Shown here in pieces: positions 28,188 through 37,700 of a DNA stretch of 64,000 nucleotides; positions within the stretch are counted from its first letter, which is position 1, and every line of letters starts with the position of its first letter. Origin of the DNA: a virus; the IMG/VR virus record IMGVR_UViG_3300025132_007963, positions 1 to 64,000 of that record; one strand, given 5' to 3'. The position numbers and the translations under genes are program-made. Below the pieces are notes generated by a model, which saw only the letters and a list, made by a program, of their open reading frames with translations, had not been told where the DNA came from and did no database searches.

Positions 28188-28835
28188 TTAAACTATCTCA
28201 TCAGCAATGCCAAATTTAACAGCCTCTTCTGCTGATAAATAAACATCCACTTGTTTTCTTAACATCTTTTTTATTTGCTTTTGAGACATTGCAGTCTCAT
28301 TTGCTAGGCACTTGACATATCTATCTTGAACCCATCGTATCTCAGCTATTTCGTTTTCCATGTTTGTTAGCGAACCATGATACCCACCGATGACACTATG
28401 TATCATAACCCTACAATTTGCACCAATCTTTCTTTTACCCTTGGTACCAGCTGCCAATAGTGGTACACCTGCAGACATGACCTTCCCTAGCGCTATAGTT
28501 TCTATATCGCAATTTTCTCTAACAACTCTCATGGTGTCGTAAATGCTGAACATATCAGCTGCAGATCCACCATGAGATGATATAACCATCTTTATCGGTT
28601 TAGTAATTTCTATTAATTCACTCTCTGGGTCTTCTGGGTTTTTATATTCTAGACCCTTTGCTGTATCTGAAAAATACATCAGAAGACTGACAATATCTGA
28701 ACTTATCTTTTCTTCGATATCCCCATACAAGGATATCCTTCTAAAGTCATCATCTTTACGGCCAGAATCAATATTGTTTATTATAACAATTCTATCATCC
28801 TTTTCTTCTTCTTGTTTATTATTTTCTTCTTCCAT
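28188..28835 (-). CDS. clpP: ClpP-like serine protease (S14)
   Basis: 215 residues. Fold marks: SLYGDIEEKISSDI, ISSHGGSAADMFSIYD, ALGKVMSAGVPLLAAGTKGK with the nucleophile Ser121, VMIHSVIGG with His146, and VDVYLSAEEAVKFGIADEIV with Asp197, so the triad is complete. The first 30 residues are an acidic extension. In many phages ClpP-like proteases mature the prohead. A cellular-type ClpP working with a host Clp ATPase is equally possible: no capsid protein is recognised next to it. Confidence 0.92.
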   Translation of the reverse strand: MEEENNKQEEEKDDRIVIINNIDSGRKDDDFRRISLYGDIEEKISSDIVSLLMYFSDTAKGLEYKNPEDPESELIEITKPIKMVISSHGGSAADMFSIYDTMRVVRENCDIETIALGKVMSAGVPLLAAGTKGKRKIGANCRVMIHSVIGGYHGSLTNMENEIAEIRWVQDRYVKCLANETAMSQKQIKKMLRKQVDVYLSAEEAVKFGIADEIV

Positions 28836-29103
28836 TAATTACCTTTTTTTTTCCGTTTCTAGCCAACTCACAGACTTCAAACGATAGAGTTTTTGCAAAT
28901 TTTAACCATGAGCTTTTACTTTCAAACTTCTTTTTAAGTAAAATAATTGTCTTTCCACTATTTGGATCATACCCTGCACCGGAATGGGACCAATCTTTTG
29001 CTTCTTTTGTTAACTTATTGATCTCGGATTTACCTTTTGCTTTAGCTTGCATGGTATAAATACCAGTTTCTTTATCACACCACGCAACAACTTCTATAGT
29101 CAT
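28819..29103 (-). CDS. hypothetical protein (94 aa)
   Basis: ATG 29101-29103 with GGAGGAAAAGG. MTIEVVAWCDKETGIYTMQA, WSHSGAGYDPNSGKTIILLK, basic C-terminus. Beta-alpha protein without recognised family; overlaps clpP by 17 bases and the upstream membrane gene by 4. Confidence 0.8.
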   Translation of the reverse strand: MTIEVVAWCDKETGIYTMQAKAKGKSEINKLTKEAKDWSHSGAGYDPNSGKTIILLKKKFESKSSWLKFAKTLSFEVCELARNGKKKVINGRRK

Positions 29104-29492
29104 TTACCTTTTCCTCCTTTGGATTTTTTCAGCTTTAGTTGTGCTATCCTCTGCCTAGCCTGGTACCAGTTAGTATAAGAAAAAAACCTATGATAACGCT
29201 TTGGCAAAGAAAACAGCATTTTAATAACTATGACATTACGCCATTCTGATAATGCTCTTCTGTCATTTTTTATTATTTTTTCGACTTCATCTTTAAAGCC
29301 TTCCGCGCCTAGTAAATTTAACCTTTTGATCTCAATAGCCTTTTCAATATCATTGTTAATTGCATCTAACAATAAAAGGATTGAATCAGTAGTTTCATCA
29401 AAAAGTCTTTTTGAATGACCTAAAGCTAATAGGTAAGAGAAAATTCCGTAGGCCATGGCCCCGGAGAAAAACCACAATGCATTTTCAAACAT
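29100..29492 (-). CDS. membrane-anchored hypothetical protein (130 aa)
   Basis: One N-terminal membrane helix (ALWFFSGAMAYGIFSYLLAL), a helical region with acidic and basic heptads, then a very basic tail (LKLKKSKGGKGK). First gene after the promoter at 29499-29527. Function unknown. Confidence 0.8.
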   Translation of the reverse strand: MFENALWFFSGAMAYGIFSYLLALGHSKRLFDETTDSILLLLDAINNDIEKAIEIKRLNLLGAEGFKDEVEKIIKNDRRALSEWRNVIVIKMLFSLPKRYHRFFSYTNWYQARQRIAQLKLKKSKGGKGK

Positions 29493-29498
29493 AATACA

Positions 29499-29527
29499 AT
29501 TCTAAAATAGATTGACTAAAAAGTCAA
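29499..29527 (-). promoter_or_regulatory. sigma70-like promoter
   Basis: TTGACT (29522-29527), 17-base spacer, TAGAAT (29499-29504) on the minus strand, directly after the acidic repeat gene. Confidence 0.78.
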
Positions 29528-29535
29528 GAGATATT

Positions 29536-30210
29536 TTACTTCTCTGATTTTTTAGCCATAGCTTCACGAACAAGTCTCTTGGTAACCTTTGCAGCGATAG
29601 CCTCAACGATTTCATCGATCTGCTCTTCTTCAAGATCAACTTCCATCATATCTTCTTCCTCTGGCTCTTCAGCGTCCATTGGATCACCTGGCTCATCGCC
29701 CATAAGATCATCTGCAGGACCATCATCATCAGGACCGCTGGCATCTAGAATAGTTTGAAGGACTTCTACTGCCTTTCTGAGTGCGTCGACCTCAGAATCA
29801 GAGACGGTAACTTCTGCTTCGGCGCCGGCATCATCGTCCATGTCCATGCCCATGTCATCCATAGGCTCATCATCCATAGGCTCATCATCCATAGGCTCAT
29901 CATCGCGAGCGGCATCATGCGTGCCTTCTTCGACTTCATCATCTCGACCGCCTTTGTACATGCCCTCTTCAACCTCGTCATCGCGAGCGGGTTTATGCAT
30001 GCCCTCTTCAACCTCTTCGTCCTTTTTAGCGTACATGCCTTCATCAACATCTTCTTTGTCAGCGTGCTCGCCCTCTTTCATTTCTTTAGGGTCTTCTTCC
30101 TCTTCAATCTGATGAGGAAACATTTCATTTATGGCTCCGATGTTGGCAAGAGCCTGAAATCTACGTATGGTAGCTTCCTTCAAAAGCTTCTTTTTATCTT
30201 TGTTCTGCAT
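29536..30210 (-). CDS. acidic repeat protein (224 aa)
   Basis: MQNKDKKKLLKEATIRRFQA forms a basic helix; then comes a very acidic, low-complexity middle with repeats of the type DEVEEGMYKGGRD (about residues 55-100) and three tandem DDEPM units. A helical C-terminus (LEEEQIDEIVEAIAAKVTKR) closes it. The nucleotide repeats are almost exact (18-base unit, 3 copies). Acidic, helical proteins near a ClpP-like protease would suit a scaffold or prohead core, but the capsid gene is not in view. AGGAG precedes the ATG. Confidence 0.8.
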   Translation of the reverse strand: MQNKDKKKLLKEATIRRFQALANIGAINEMFPHQIEEEEDPKEMKEGEHADKEDVDEGMYAKKDEEVEEGMHKPARDDEVEEGMYKGGRDDEVEEGTHDAARDDEPMDDEPMDDEPMDDMGMDMDDDAGAEAEVTVSDSEVDALRKAVEVLQTILDASGPDDDGPADDLMGDEPGDPMDAEEPEEEDMMEVDLEEEQIDEIVEAIAAKVTKRLVREAMAKKSEK

Positions 30211-30266
30211 TGTGGTTCTCCTAGCTTAGAATAATAGATATATGTGTAGTATTAATCCTACAGTAA

Positions 30267-30273
30267 TAAATAG
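30267..30273 (-). promoter_or_regulatory. CTATTTA motif, candidate late promoter element
   Basis: Minus strand CTATTTAT, 56 bases upstream of the acidic repeat gene. Confidence 0.35.
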
Positions 30274-30293
30274 TACCTATTTTTCTTTAAAGT

Positions 30294-30533
30294 TTAAAAT
30301 AATTTTGATATTTTCTTTAACGCTGCTTGTTCGATCTGCCTAATCCTTACAAAGCTTAAGTCTAGTCTTTTGGCAACTTCGTGCAGTGTTAAAGGCAAGT
30401 CATCATTTTTCTCTATAGATATTAGACAACAGTTGTAGTCTTCTTCGTAATCAATCCATTTTCTACAGCTTGTTTTACAGCACATAGTTCGCTTCTTTAT
30501 ACATGTTTTTGAACACTCTGGCAAGTAACTCAT
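30294..30533 (-). CDS. lone sigma-factor region 4 protein (79 aa)
   Basis: The C-terminal 35 residues, LTLHEVAKRLDLSFVRIRQI then EQAALKKISK, match the helix-turn-helix of sigma70 region 4, which reads the -35 box. The first 40 residues carry seven Cys (C, C, CC, C and CC groups), a likely zinc-binding head, in place of sigma regions 1-3. Too short to be a full sigma factor. It could act as a late-transcription adaptor or promoter blocker. Start overlaps the previous stop (TAATG). Confidence 0.8.
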   Translation of the reverse strand: MSYLPECSKTCIKKRTMCCKTSCRKWIDYEEDYNCCLISIEKNDDLPLTLHEVAKRLDLSFVRIRQIEQAALKKISKLF

Positions 30534-30871
30534 TAATCTTTATATTCCTTTGCAATTATATCAAATATGTTTTCTCTTTCCTCATCCGTAAAGGCAAAGG
30601 ATTTTTTAATCTCTTCGCCTTTGTCAATTAATTTCTTTGAATCTTTAATTCTTGTTTTACCTTGCTTTGCAATTTCAAATTTTAAATCAGTTATAAATTC
30701 AATAATTCTCATATCGCCCGCAATATAACCAGAAACTAGACCCTGAAAGAACTGAGACTGTGTTAGTCCATCATGTCTCAGTCTTATTCTTAGATCAGCA
30801 TGACGCTTATCAGTATCATGAAATACAATTTTCTTTCCCTCAGATCCATAATCATATGTTTTATCTGACAT
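30533..30871 (-). CDS. conserved phage hypothetical protein (112 aa)
   Basis: Start at ATG 30869-30871; 25 extra codons upstream run inside the IMPDH-like gene. [60 protein letters not shown]. The middle (R.RLR.DGL.Q..FF...V.GYI) recalls small DNA-binding or regulatory phage proteins. Precedes the sigma region-4 gene with shared TAATG. Confidence 0.75.
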   Translation of the reverse strand: MSDKTYDYGSEGKKIVFHDTDKRHADLRIRLRHDGLTQSQFFQGLVSGYIAGDMRIIEFITDLKFEIAKQGKTRIKDSKKLIDKGEEIKKSFAFTDEERENIFDIIAKEYKD

Positions 30872-31880
30872 TAAGAATGTGTGTCCTGCTTTCAGTCTGG
30901 CCTGCACCAGTTTGTACAATAAAATTAGCTTTACTTCGCAATTCACTTATATTTTTAGCGCCACTATAGGATAAGCCACTACGGATATTCTGCGCTAATT
31001 CCGTCAATATATCGTCTACAGATCCCTTGTATGGTATGGTGGTAGAGATGCCCTCTAGAGAGCTTGTACTGCCCCTCCAGGCGGTCTGTGCCTCTTTACT
31101 AGCCATACCCCTATAGACCTTATACTTCTTGCTGTCAGAGGCCTCAAATACCTGTCCTGGTGCTTCATCTGTGCCGGCCAACATAGAGCCTAGCATCACA
31201 AAGTCTGCGCCTGCTGCTAGTGATTTAACAACATCTCCAGCACTTTTGATACCACCATCTGCAATAATAGGTGTATCGATATCAACATGACTACACGCCA
31301 ATACAGATTGAAACGTCGGGACGCCATGGCCAGTCTGAATACGTGTTGAACAAATAGAACCGCCACCTATACCAACTCTTACAGCATCTGCGCCCCATTG
31401 AGATAAATCATAGTATCCTTCTGGCGTCGCGACGTTACCGGCGATGATGCATATATCACCAAACCTATCTTTAAGTGATTTAAGAGCCCTTTCCATTAAG
31501 GAATGGTGACCATGGGCTATGTCAACACAAACCACAGACACCCCAGCTGATATGCTTTCCGATGCTCTTTCGATATAATCTCCGGACACTCCCACTGCTA
31601 CGCCAATTTTACGTGACCCATCTGTTAGCAATGCCTCATTTACTTTCATTACCTGCTGATGAATAGTATTGTAGCGATGGATAATACCCAAACCACCATG
31701 TTCTGACATGGACTTTGCCATGGACGCCTCTGTTACTGTATCCATTGGGCTGGAGACAATCGGTAATTTAAAATTTATATCTTTGATATTATTACCAATA
31801 TCAATCTCGGTCCTAGATTCAATATCGCTTTTCAGCGGAGACAACAGTACATCATCAAAACTATAGCATTGCTTAAACAT
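30861..31880 (-). CDS. IMP dehydrogenase / GMP reductase family enzyme
   Basis: 339 residues, the size of GMP reductase: no CBS domains interrupt the barrel. [61 protein letters not shown] with the catalytic Cys loop, and YRGMASKEA are visible. The C-terminal part ([20 protein letters not shown], then [16 protein letters not shown] and a GAG.TESR.H segment) follows IMPDH rather than GMP reductase. IMPDH would raise GTP synthesis; GMP reductase would recycle GMP to IMP. ATG 31878-31880 with GGAGG. Confidence 0.88.
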   Translation of the reverse strand: MFKQCYSFDDVLLSPLKSDIESRTEIDIGNNIKDINFKLPIVSSPMDTVTEASMAKSMSEHGGLGIIHRYNTIHQQVMKVNEALLTDGSRKIGVAVGVSGDYIERASESISAGVSVVCVDIAHGHHSLMERALKSLKDRFGDICIIAGNVATPEGYYDLSQWGADAVRVGIGGGSICSTRIQTGHGVPTFQSVLACSHVDIDTPIIADGGIKSAGDVVKSLAAGADFVMLGSMLAGTDEAPGQVFEASDSKKYKVYRGMASKEAQTAWRGSTSSLEGISTTIPYKGSVDDILTELAQNIRSGLSYSGAKNISELRSKANFIVQTGAGQTESRTHILNVR

Positions 31881-32133
31881 TTGTATCCTCCATTTCCTTA
31901 ATAAGATTGACTGCTTTACCCCAGCAGTCTGGGCAGTAAAGGCGAACTATACCTTCTTTTTTACGGACTACAACATTCCATGTAGTCACCATCTCTTTGT
32001 CTTTCTTGTCGAAAGGCTTCACACACGCACTGCACTCTACTGGAAGTCTATCAAACATAGACATCTTTTCTTGTAGTTCTTTTTCTGCAGCTTTTTGCTT
32101 TTTTCTACGAAGTTTTCTACCAGCAGATGACAC
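31873..32133 (-). CDS. zinc-finger protein (86 aa), GTG start
   Basis: A basic N-terminus (GRKLRRKKQKAAEKELQEK), then CSACVKPFDKKDKEMVTTWN and VRLYCPDCW: CxxC and CxxC ligands around a single zinc ribbon. A conserved type in T4-like marine phages without known role. GTG 32131-32133 follows the dUTPase stop; a GGGGGA box lies upstream. Confidence 0.78.
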   Translation of the reverse strand: MSSAGRKLRRKKQKAAEKELQEKMSMFDRLPVECSACVKPFDKKDKEMVTTWNVVVRKKEGIVRLYCPDCWGKAVNLIKEMEDTNV

Positions 32134-32603
32134 TAAAAGTCCCCCGTGCTTCCGAACCCGCCGGTGCCTCTCTGTGTATTCTCGCCATACACATTGTCCT
32201 CATGGATCTCCTCAACCTCGCAGGCATTGATTGGCACCAAAACAGCCTGGGCCAGCTTTTGACCTGGCTCAATAACTGCAATGTCTTCACCAATATTATT
32301 TAAATTTACGAAGACCTCTCCGTCATAGCCGCTGTCAACTACGCAAGCACCGACAACCAGTCGCTTCTTTGTTGCAACACCAGACTTATTTTTGATTTCA
32401 AGCATAAAGCCAGGAGGCACACCTACCTTTAGCCCTGTTGGAATAAGGGCACCATGATGTGGGCCAATCCTAATTTGCTCGCAACCATCAAATGACTTAC
32501 TGCGCTCGTTTGGACAATAAAACAAGTCCATACCAGCATCAGTTGGATACGCCCTCACTGGAAGCTTCGCTCCCTCTCTCATTTTAAACACCTTTAGTCT
32601 CAT
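32133..32603 (-). CDS. dut: dUTPase (trimeric)
   Basis: 156 residues, typical length. All five motifs: AYPTDAGMDLFYC (I), KNKSGVATK (II), GACVVDSGYDGEVFVNLNN (III), EPGQKLAQAVLVP (IV) and RGTGGFGSTG (V). It hydrolyses dUTP to dUMP and pyrophosphate, keeps uracil out of phage DNA and supplies ThyX with dUMP. ATG 32601-32603; neighbouring genes overlap at one base. Confidence 0.96.
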   Translation of the reverse strand: MRLKVFKMREGAKLPVRAYPTDAGMDLFYCPNERSKSFDGCEQIRIGPHHGALIPTGLKVGVPPGFMLEIKNKSGVATKKRLVVGACVVDSGYDGEVFVNLNNIGEDIAVIEPGQKLAQAVLVPINACEVEEIHEDNVYGENTQRGTGGFGSTGDF

Positions 32604-32956
32604 TATTTTCCCCTTTTTAATTTTTTTAGTTTGTCAAAATCTAAGCCCATTACTCTCATAAGTTCTTGATATCGAGTTTTAAATTTTAAACCATGTGGGT
32701 GATTCTTTATTAAACTCGTATCAGTTTGTGGACTAAGAGCCCATTTTATTTGCTGAATCACTGCTTTTAACTTATCGTCGATAAACGATGATGGTAGATT
32801 ACGATGTGCAATGTAAGGCAAAAGGAAACACCTAGCTATGGTTTCATACTCTTTCTGTCTAAGATTGTAATGGTTTATATTATTAGTCTTATAAAAGTAA
32901 GTTATCTCTTGTGCCAGGGATTGTCTTTCTACAAAATTCCATTGTATCCTTTTCAC
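32603..32956 (-). CDS. hypothetical protein (117 aa), GTG start
   Basis: GTG 32954-32956 with AAGGAG. MKRIQWNFVERQSLAQEITY, then FLLPYIAHRNLPSSFIDDKL and a basic helical end (LDFDKLKKLKRGK). Lies directly after the methylase gene. No family recognised. Confidence 0.75.
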   Translation of the reverse strand: MKRIQWNFVERQSLAQEITYFYKTNNINHYNLRQKEYETIARCFLLPYIAHRNLPSSFIDDKLKAVIQQIKWALSPQTDTSLIKNHPHGLKFKTRYQELMRVMGLDFDKLKKLKRGK

Positions 32957-32964
32957 GTTTCTCC

Positions 32965-34053
32965 TTAATAGTTATTAGTTGCAACAAAGTGATTTGCATT
33001 TGAATCTTTATGTGTCATTCTATCTCTATACTGAATAGAATACCGATAATTATAATCTGCCACAATATAATCATCATACAGTTCTTCAGTCAACTCATCT
33101 CTATTGATGATGATCATTACTTTGGATTTAGTGTTCCGGAACCATTCAGCTAACTCTCGATGGTCCTGTTCGCGGAACTGGCCAGCTGGGTGGTAATCTG
33201 TGAACTGCCTAGTATATGGTGGATCGAGAAAAACAAAATCGTCTTTTGTTGCATTTTGTACACTGTACTTCCAATCACCATGTGTAATAATGCTATTATT
33301 TAATATGGCCTGGATGTCAGAAACAGACTGATCAATACCCTTGAAAGATTTATACCAACCATAAGGCACATTAAACTTGCCTTCATTAGAAAATCTAAGC
33401 ATACCAGAAAAGGATAGTTGTCTCATTAAATAAAAACTGACTGCCTTGTCAAAGTCGCTGGTAAAGTCCGTATCTCTATAGTAATAGAAGTATCTATCTG
33501 CGATATCGTTTATCTCTTTATTAACTTGATCCTTTAAGTCTTTTACAATGATTTTTTGATCATTAATCTCGTTACACCTCGAAGACAGCTTAGATATAGC
33601 ATCGTTCAAAGTATCTTCTTTGCAACTTGCAATCAGTGTTTCTTCGCTATCCTTTTTAATACCCTGCAAAATCTTTAGTGCAGCCTTAACGGTCGAATGA
33701 TTAGAGGAGTGAAGCTTAGACAACTTTAACTGCTGCTTAGTTAGTCGCTGTTCCGCTTTAGCATCTCTTTTGACACTTGCCATCTCTTTGTTATAGTTTG
33801 CACTCAGTCTATTAATTTCTTTAACAAGTCTAATGGTATCGTTCTTCATCACATGATAGAAGCTAATGACATCCTCATAATTATCATTAACTACATTGGT
33901 GTGATGAGCCAAATGTAACCATATAGCGCCGGCACCAACAAAAGGTTCATAGAAAGTATTAAAACTCTTTGGCTTTAGTTTTTCAACTGTTGGTATTTCT
34001 TTTCTTTTGCCACCACTATACTTAAAGAAGGGCTTTAAAGGTTTAATACTCAC
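32965..34053 (-). CDS. dam: Dam-like DNA adenine methyltransferase (D12 class)
   Basis: 362 residues. FFKYSGGKRKEIP opens the D12 class; FYEPFVGAGAIWLHL is the AdoMet motif I; VFLDPPYTRQFTDYHPAGQF has the DPPY catalytic motif IV. A helical insert of about 90 residues (roughly 90-185) carries the target-recognition region. It transfers a methyl group to adenine N6. GTG start 34051-34053 overlaps the stop of the nuclease-like gene, with GGAG nine bases upstream inside that gene. GATC and GATATC sites are common in the window, so recognition of either could shield phage DNA, but specificity is not readable. Confidence 0.93.
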   Translation of the reverse strand: MSIKPLKPFFKYSGGKRKEIPTVEKLKPKSFNTFYEPFVGAGAIWLHLAHHTNVVNDNYEDVISFYHVMKNDTIRLVKEINRLSANYNKEMASVKRDAKAEQRLTKQQLKLSKLHSSNHSTVKAALKILQGIKKDSEETLIASCKEDTLNDAISKLSSRCNEINDQKIIVKDLKDQVNKEINDIADRYFYYYRDTDFTSDFDKAVSFYLMRQLSFSGMLRFSNEGKFNVPYGWYKSFKGIDQSVSDIQAILNNSIITHGDWKYSVQNATKDDFVFLDPPYTRQFTDYHPAGQFREQDHRELAEWFRNTKSKVMIIINRDELTEELYDDYIVADYNYRYSIQYRDRMTHKDSNANHFVATNNY

Positions 34054-34667
34054 TAATTGTTCTCCATTAATTTTTTCCCAAAGCGTAGAAATATATCATA
34101 ATATTCTTTTCTCTCTATGTCAACACCTAAAAGATCAAAAAGGTCTCTTGGGAACATAACATTTACTTTAGAGTTTTTTGCAACCTGTAGTTTACTTTTA
34201 TGCGGGCAATCTTCTTCATCATAAACAGCCCAGTTAAATAAGCTAGCCTCAACTTGATAATCTGGATATTGACTCTTGCACCACTTTTCAATATGATTAA
34301 TTTTATTTAATGTTGCTGGTAATTTCTCGGTATCTAGATCGATATTTCCTTTTAGTTCAGAATAGTATATCTTCTTTTTAATGTCACTCTTGAAGAGAAA
34401 ATCAACATCCTTCTTCTTGCCTCCCTTTCCAATGCCGGCAATAAGACCACTGGGCATATTGCTAAAACCACTGGCACGGTCGACAAACAACATGAAAAAC
34501 TTTTCAGCAAATCTTCCCATTTTAATACACGTTGATTGCTTTGAGGGTTGGTTTCTCCATAACAACCACTTAACACTTCCAATTGATGTTTGTGTCACTC
34601 CATTGGCAACCATACTTTCTAACAAATTGTTTGCTTCCTGTTCAATGCTGCTGTCATATTGAATCAT
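34053..34667 (-). CDS. probable PD-(D/E)XK restriction endonuclease-like protein
   Basis: 204 residues. Candidate nuclease core: GRFAEKFF (Glu55), KKKDVDFLF (Asp87/Asp89), YYSELKGNID (Glu104-x-Lys106), the spacing expected for type II endonucleases. The first 35 residues hold a possible helix-turn-helix (NGVTQTSIGSVKWLLWRN). It directly precedes and overlaps a Dam-like methylase, the order of many type II restriction-modification operons. The ATG (34665-34667) has AAAGGA; the promoter and hairpin at 34693-34735 lie upstream. No sequence identity to a named enzyme is claimed. Confidence 0.65.
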   Translation of the reverse strand: MIQYDSSIEQEANNLLESMVANGVTQTSIGSVKWLLWRNQPSKQSTCIKMGRFAEKFFMLFVDRASGFSNMPSGLIAGIGKGGKKKDVDFLFKSDIKKKIYYSELKGNIDLDTEKLPATLNKINHIEKWCKSQYPDYQVEASLFNWAVYDEEDCPHKSKLQVAKNSKVNVMFPRDLFDLLGVDIERKEYYDIFLRFGKKLMENN

Positions 34668-34692
34668 TTTTTTCCTTTCTTTTTATGTTCTT

Positions 34693-34735
34693 AATATAAC
34701 AAAGCGGGAATGCTTTGTCAAGACATTCCCGCTTT
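34693..34735 (-). promoter_or_regulatory. promoter inside a perfect 12-bp inverted repeat
   Basis: TTG-ACA (34716-34721) and TATATT (34693-34698) on the minus strand are 17 bases apart. The -35 box lies in the loop of a perfect 12-bp inverted repeat (AAAGCGGGAATG at 34701-34712 with its complement at 34724-34735). The repeat could be an operator for a repressor or a processed RNA hairpin at the end of the dnaE transcript. It drives the nuclease-methylase pair. Confidence 0.8.
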
Positions 34736-34789
34736 AAAAATCAAAATAAAATTGCTTTTGCGATTTGTAAAGCTTTTTTTGAACTTTTT

Positions 34790-37700
34790 TTAGCCCAATA
34801 ATTTGAAGCCTGACGCGACCCTTCGACTGCTGAAACCCCACTGGGGAGAGTAGTCCAGCTTCGCCATGTAGGGTCTATTCAAGTGAATGACATCTTTGCC
34901 TGGCCTGACACCCCAACACTTAATCGTATTGATCTCGCTATTACTATCAATCACCCTGACAATGTAATAATCCTTGTTATTCTTTGTCTTCTTCTTGATG
35001 ATCTCGCGAGGGATAAACCAAGTCACTTGAAGCTGTTGATCAAACTCGCTAATAGGCGGTATATACAGCTCCTCAAGCCTTCTTAGGGTATTCTCATCCA
35101 TAACTAAGCTCATTGGAAACACGCCCGTTAAATCGACCAAATATTGAATTTTTTCTTCCTCTGTAAAGTCACCTTCAGGGCGATAAGTCTCAATATTCTC
35201 AACAAGATTCTTTTCCTTTCTTGGTCGATCAAGAGCCACCGCAGCATGAAAATGCTTAAGACCATCAAATCGATCATCCATTAGACAATTAAGTGTCTGG
35301 CTCCTGACGAGGGCATCGAGCGCTTTCTTATTGAGTTTGCTGTAAATAATTTCCTCATGAAATAAGAATTCTTCAATGGCATGGAAAGGTCGATGCAGCT
35401 TTATTTGTTCAATCGCCTTATCACCTAAGCCCTTGATAGATGTAAGTGGTTGAATTAGAGTTTTTCCATCATCAGATATCTCCCACACGGTGCCTGAAGT
35501 ATTGATATTTAAAGGTTCGATGTTAAAACCATAGCTCTTTGCAATATTAATTGCTCTCTCCTTGCGAGTATCAGGCTCCTTATCAAGGAAAGCAGCCATC
35601 CACTCAGCCGGATAATAGTTCAAGAGCCAGGCACACTGATAGGACAGGACACAATAAGAAACCGCATGAGATTTATTAAAGCCATATCCAGAAAAATATT
35701 CAAACTTTTCCCACAGCTCTTTGGCTTCGTGCTTTTTCATACCCTTCTCTAGACACCCAGCTTCAAACTTACACCATATCTTATCTTTTTGTTCTTGTAC
35801 CTCTCCAGTGCCCTTCTTTGTCAAGAGCTTTCGAAGTTTGTTGCCGTCATCCAGTGACAAGTCCTTACCCAACTTGTGTGCCAACATGGCGATCTGTTCT
35901 TGAAAAATAAGAAAGCCGTGAGTTTCTTGAGTTACTTCTCTGATTGTTTCGTTAGCATAGTCGACATCCATTGGATTGTGTTTGGCACTAACGTATATCT
36001 TATCCACTCCAGCGGAGAGAGGGCCAGGGCGGTATATACTAGTAATAGCAGCCAGATCAATGATATTATCTGGTTTAGCTCTTTTACAAAAGCTTTGAGC
36101 GCCTGCTTCTGTGAACTGAAAGATCCCTGCCCATTTTCCATTCTGAAATATATTCTCCCACACTTCTTTATTATCTAATTCCAAAACGTCTGGATGTAAG
36201 TTTTCATCGTAATACTTCTTAACATCCTCGAACGATGGCTCTTCAATATCGTGATGCCTTCGCAGCACATGCTTGATTGCATCCTCAAGCATACGTAGTG
36301 AGGCAAGACCAAGAATATCAAACTTAATAAAACCCATCGGCTCTAGATGTCGAACATTCTGTCCTTCTGACCATGGAGTTTGCCTAACACCACCGCTGTT
36401 AATTAATGGCATCCACTCATCCAAGTTCTCACCAACCACAACACCGCCAGCATGACGAGATGCTGACCTCGTTTGACCGTAGAGAGCATTAACGTGAGTT
36501 TTAATATCTGGATACTTTTGAAGGAAAGCCTTGAGGCTTTCTGAATATTTCATTAACTCTTCAAAGGTTGGACTATAAACACCAGCTGTAATTCCATGAT
36601 CCTTCTTAGCTAAGGGTGTTGCTTCATAGATCATTTTACCTGTTACATTGTTAACCTCTGTAAAAGGAATTTGATAAAACTTTGATATATCCTTTATCAG
36701 GGATCGCAGCTGCAGTGTATTCCAGTTTGTAATTGGGACGACCATGTTATCACCCCACTCATCAATTAGTTGTTCCTTCAAGGTCATGGGATCCGCAACG
36801 TCATAATCAATATCAGGATATCCGGAACCACCCTTTGTAAGAAACCTTTCAAACTGAAGGCCATACTTGATGGGATCAACTTGCGTTATACCTAGAGCAT
36901 ACGCCACTAATGACCCTGCAGCTGATCCTCGACCAGGACCAACAAGCTGTCGCTTAAGAGCTTTATCTGATATTGCTTTCATCGTTAGAAAGTATTTACT
37001 AAATCCACGAGAATCAATGATGCTGACCTCTCTTTCTAAACGTTTGACATACTCTTTATTGTTCGCGAAGCCCAATCTACGAGCACCCTCAATCGACAGT
37101 TTTGCCAGGGCAAGTCGGGGAGTTGTATCGGGCGGCACAACAAAATCAGGCAAGCGGACAGTGTTATCAGGCCAAAACTTTTCAATTCTTTCGCTGGCGA
37201 TTTGATGCGTCCTTTTAATAGATTCTAAAATCAAGTCATCATCATATTCAAAGTCAGTCATCTTCGAATACTTCTTATATGCCTCCCACATTTGATCGCC
37301 ATTCTTAGGGTATAACTCATAACCAACCTCTTCAACGTCAACGGGCAGCTCCTCTGACATCCACTCTGGGCGCTTGCCTAGCCAGCCTAGTCGCTTGTAC
37401 AGCTCCCTATCCTTCCAGGCGTCAGGACTGTAGTAGTGACTATCAGCAGTGGAAATTAGCTCTACACCAAACTCTCTATGCATCTCGATGATGTATTGAT
37501 TAAGTTCATTTTGCTCTGGGACGTTGTTCCATTGCAACTCACCATACCAACGATCACCGAAAATCTGCATCATCTTTGTGGTAACTTGCCTCATGGAGTT
37601 CAGAATGGCGTCTCTACCTTGGTCTCTGTTCTCCCAATAACAACCGGCATATACTCCCCCCAAGCATGCACTAGCCGCAATGATGCCTTCGTTGTGTTTA

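Noticed and set aside
29755-30234. 159-residue plus-strand frame with His/Ile repeats
   Set aside because: Antisense image of the acidic repeat gene; repeats in both strands follow from the 18-base units.
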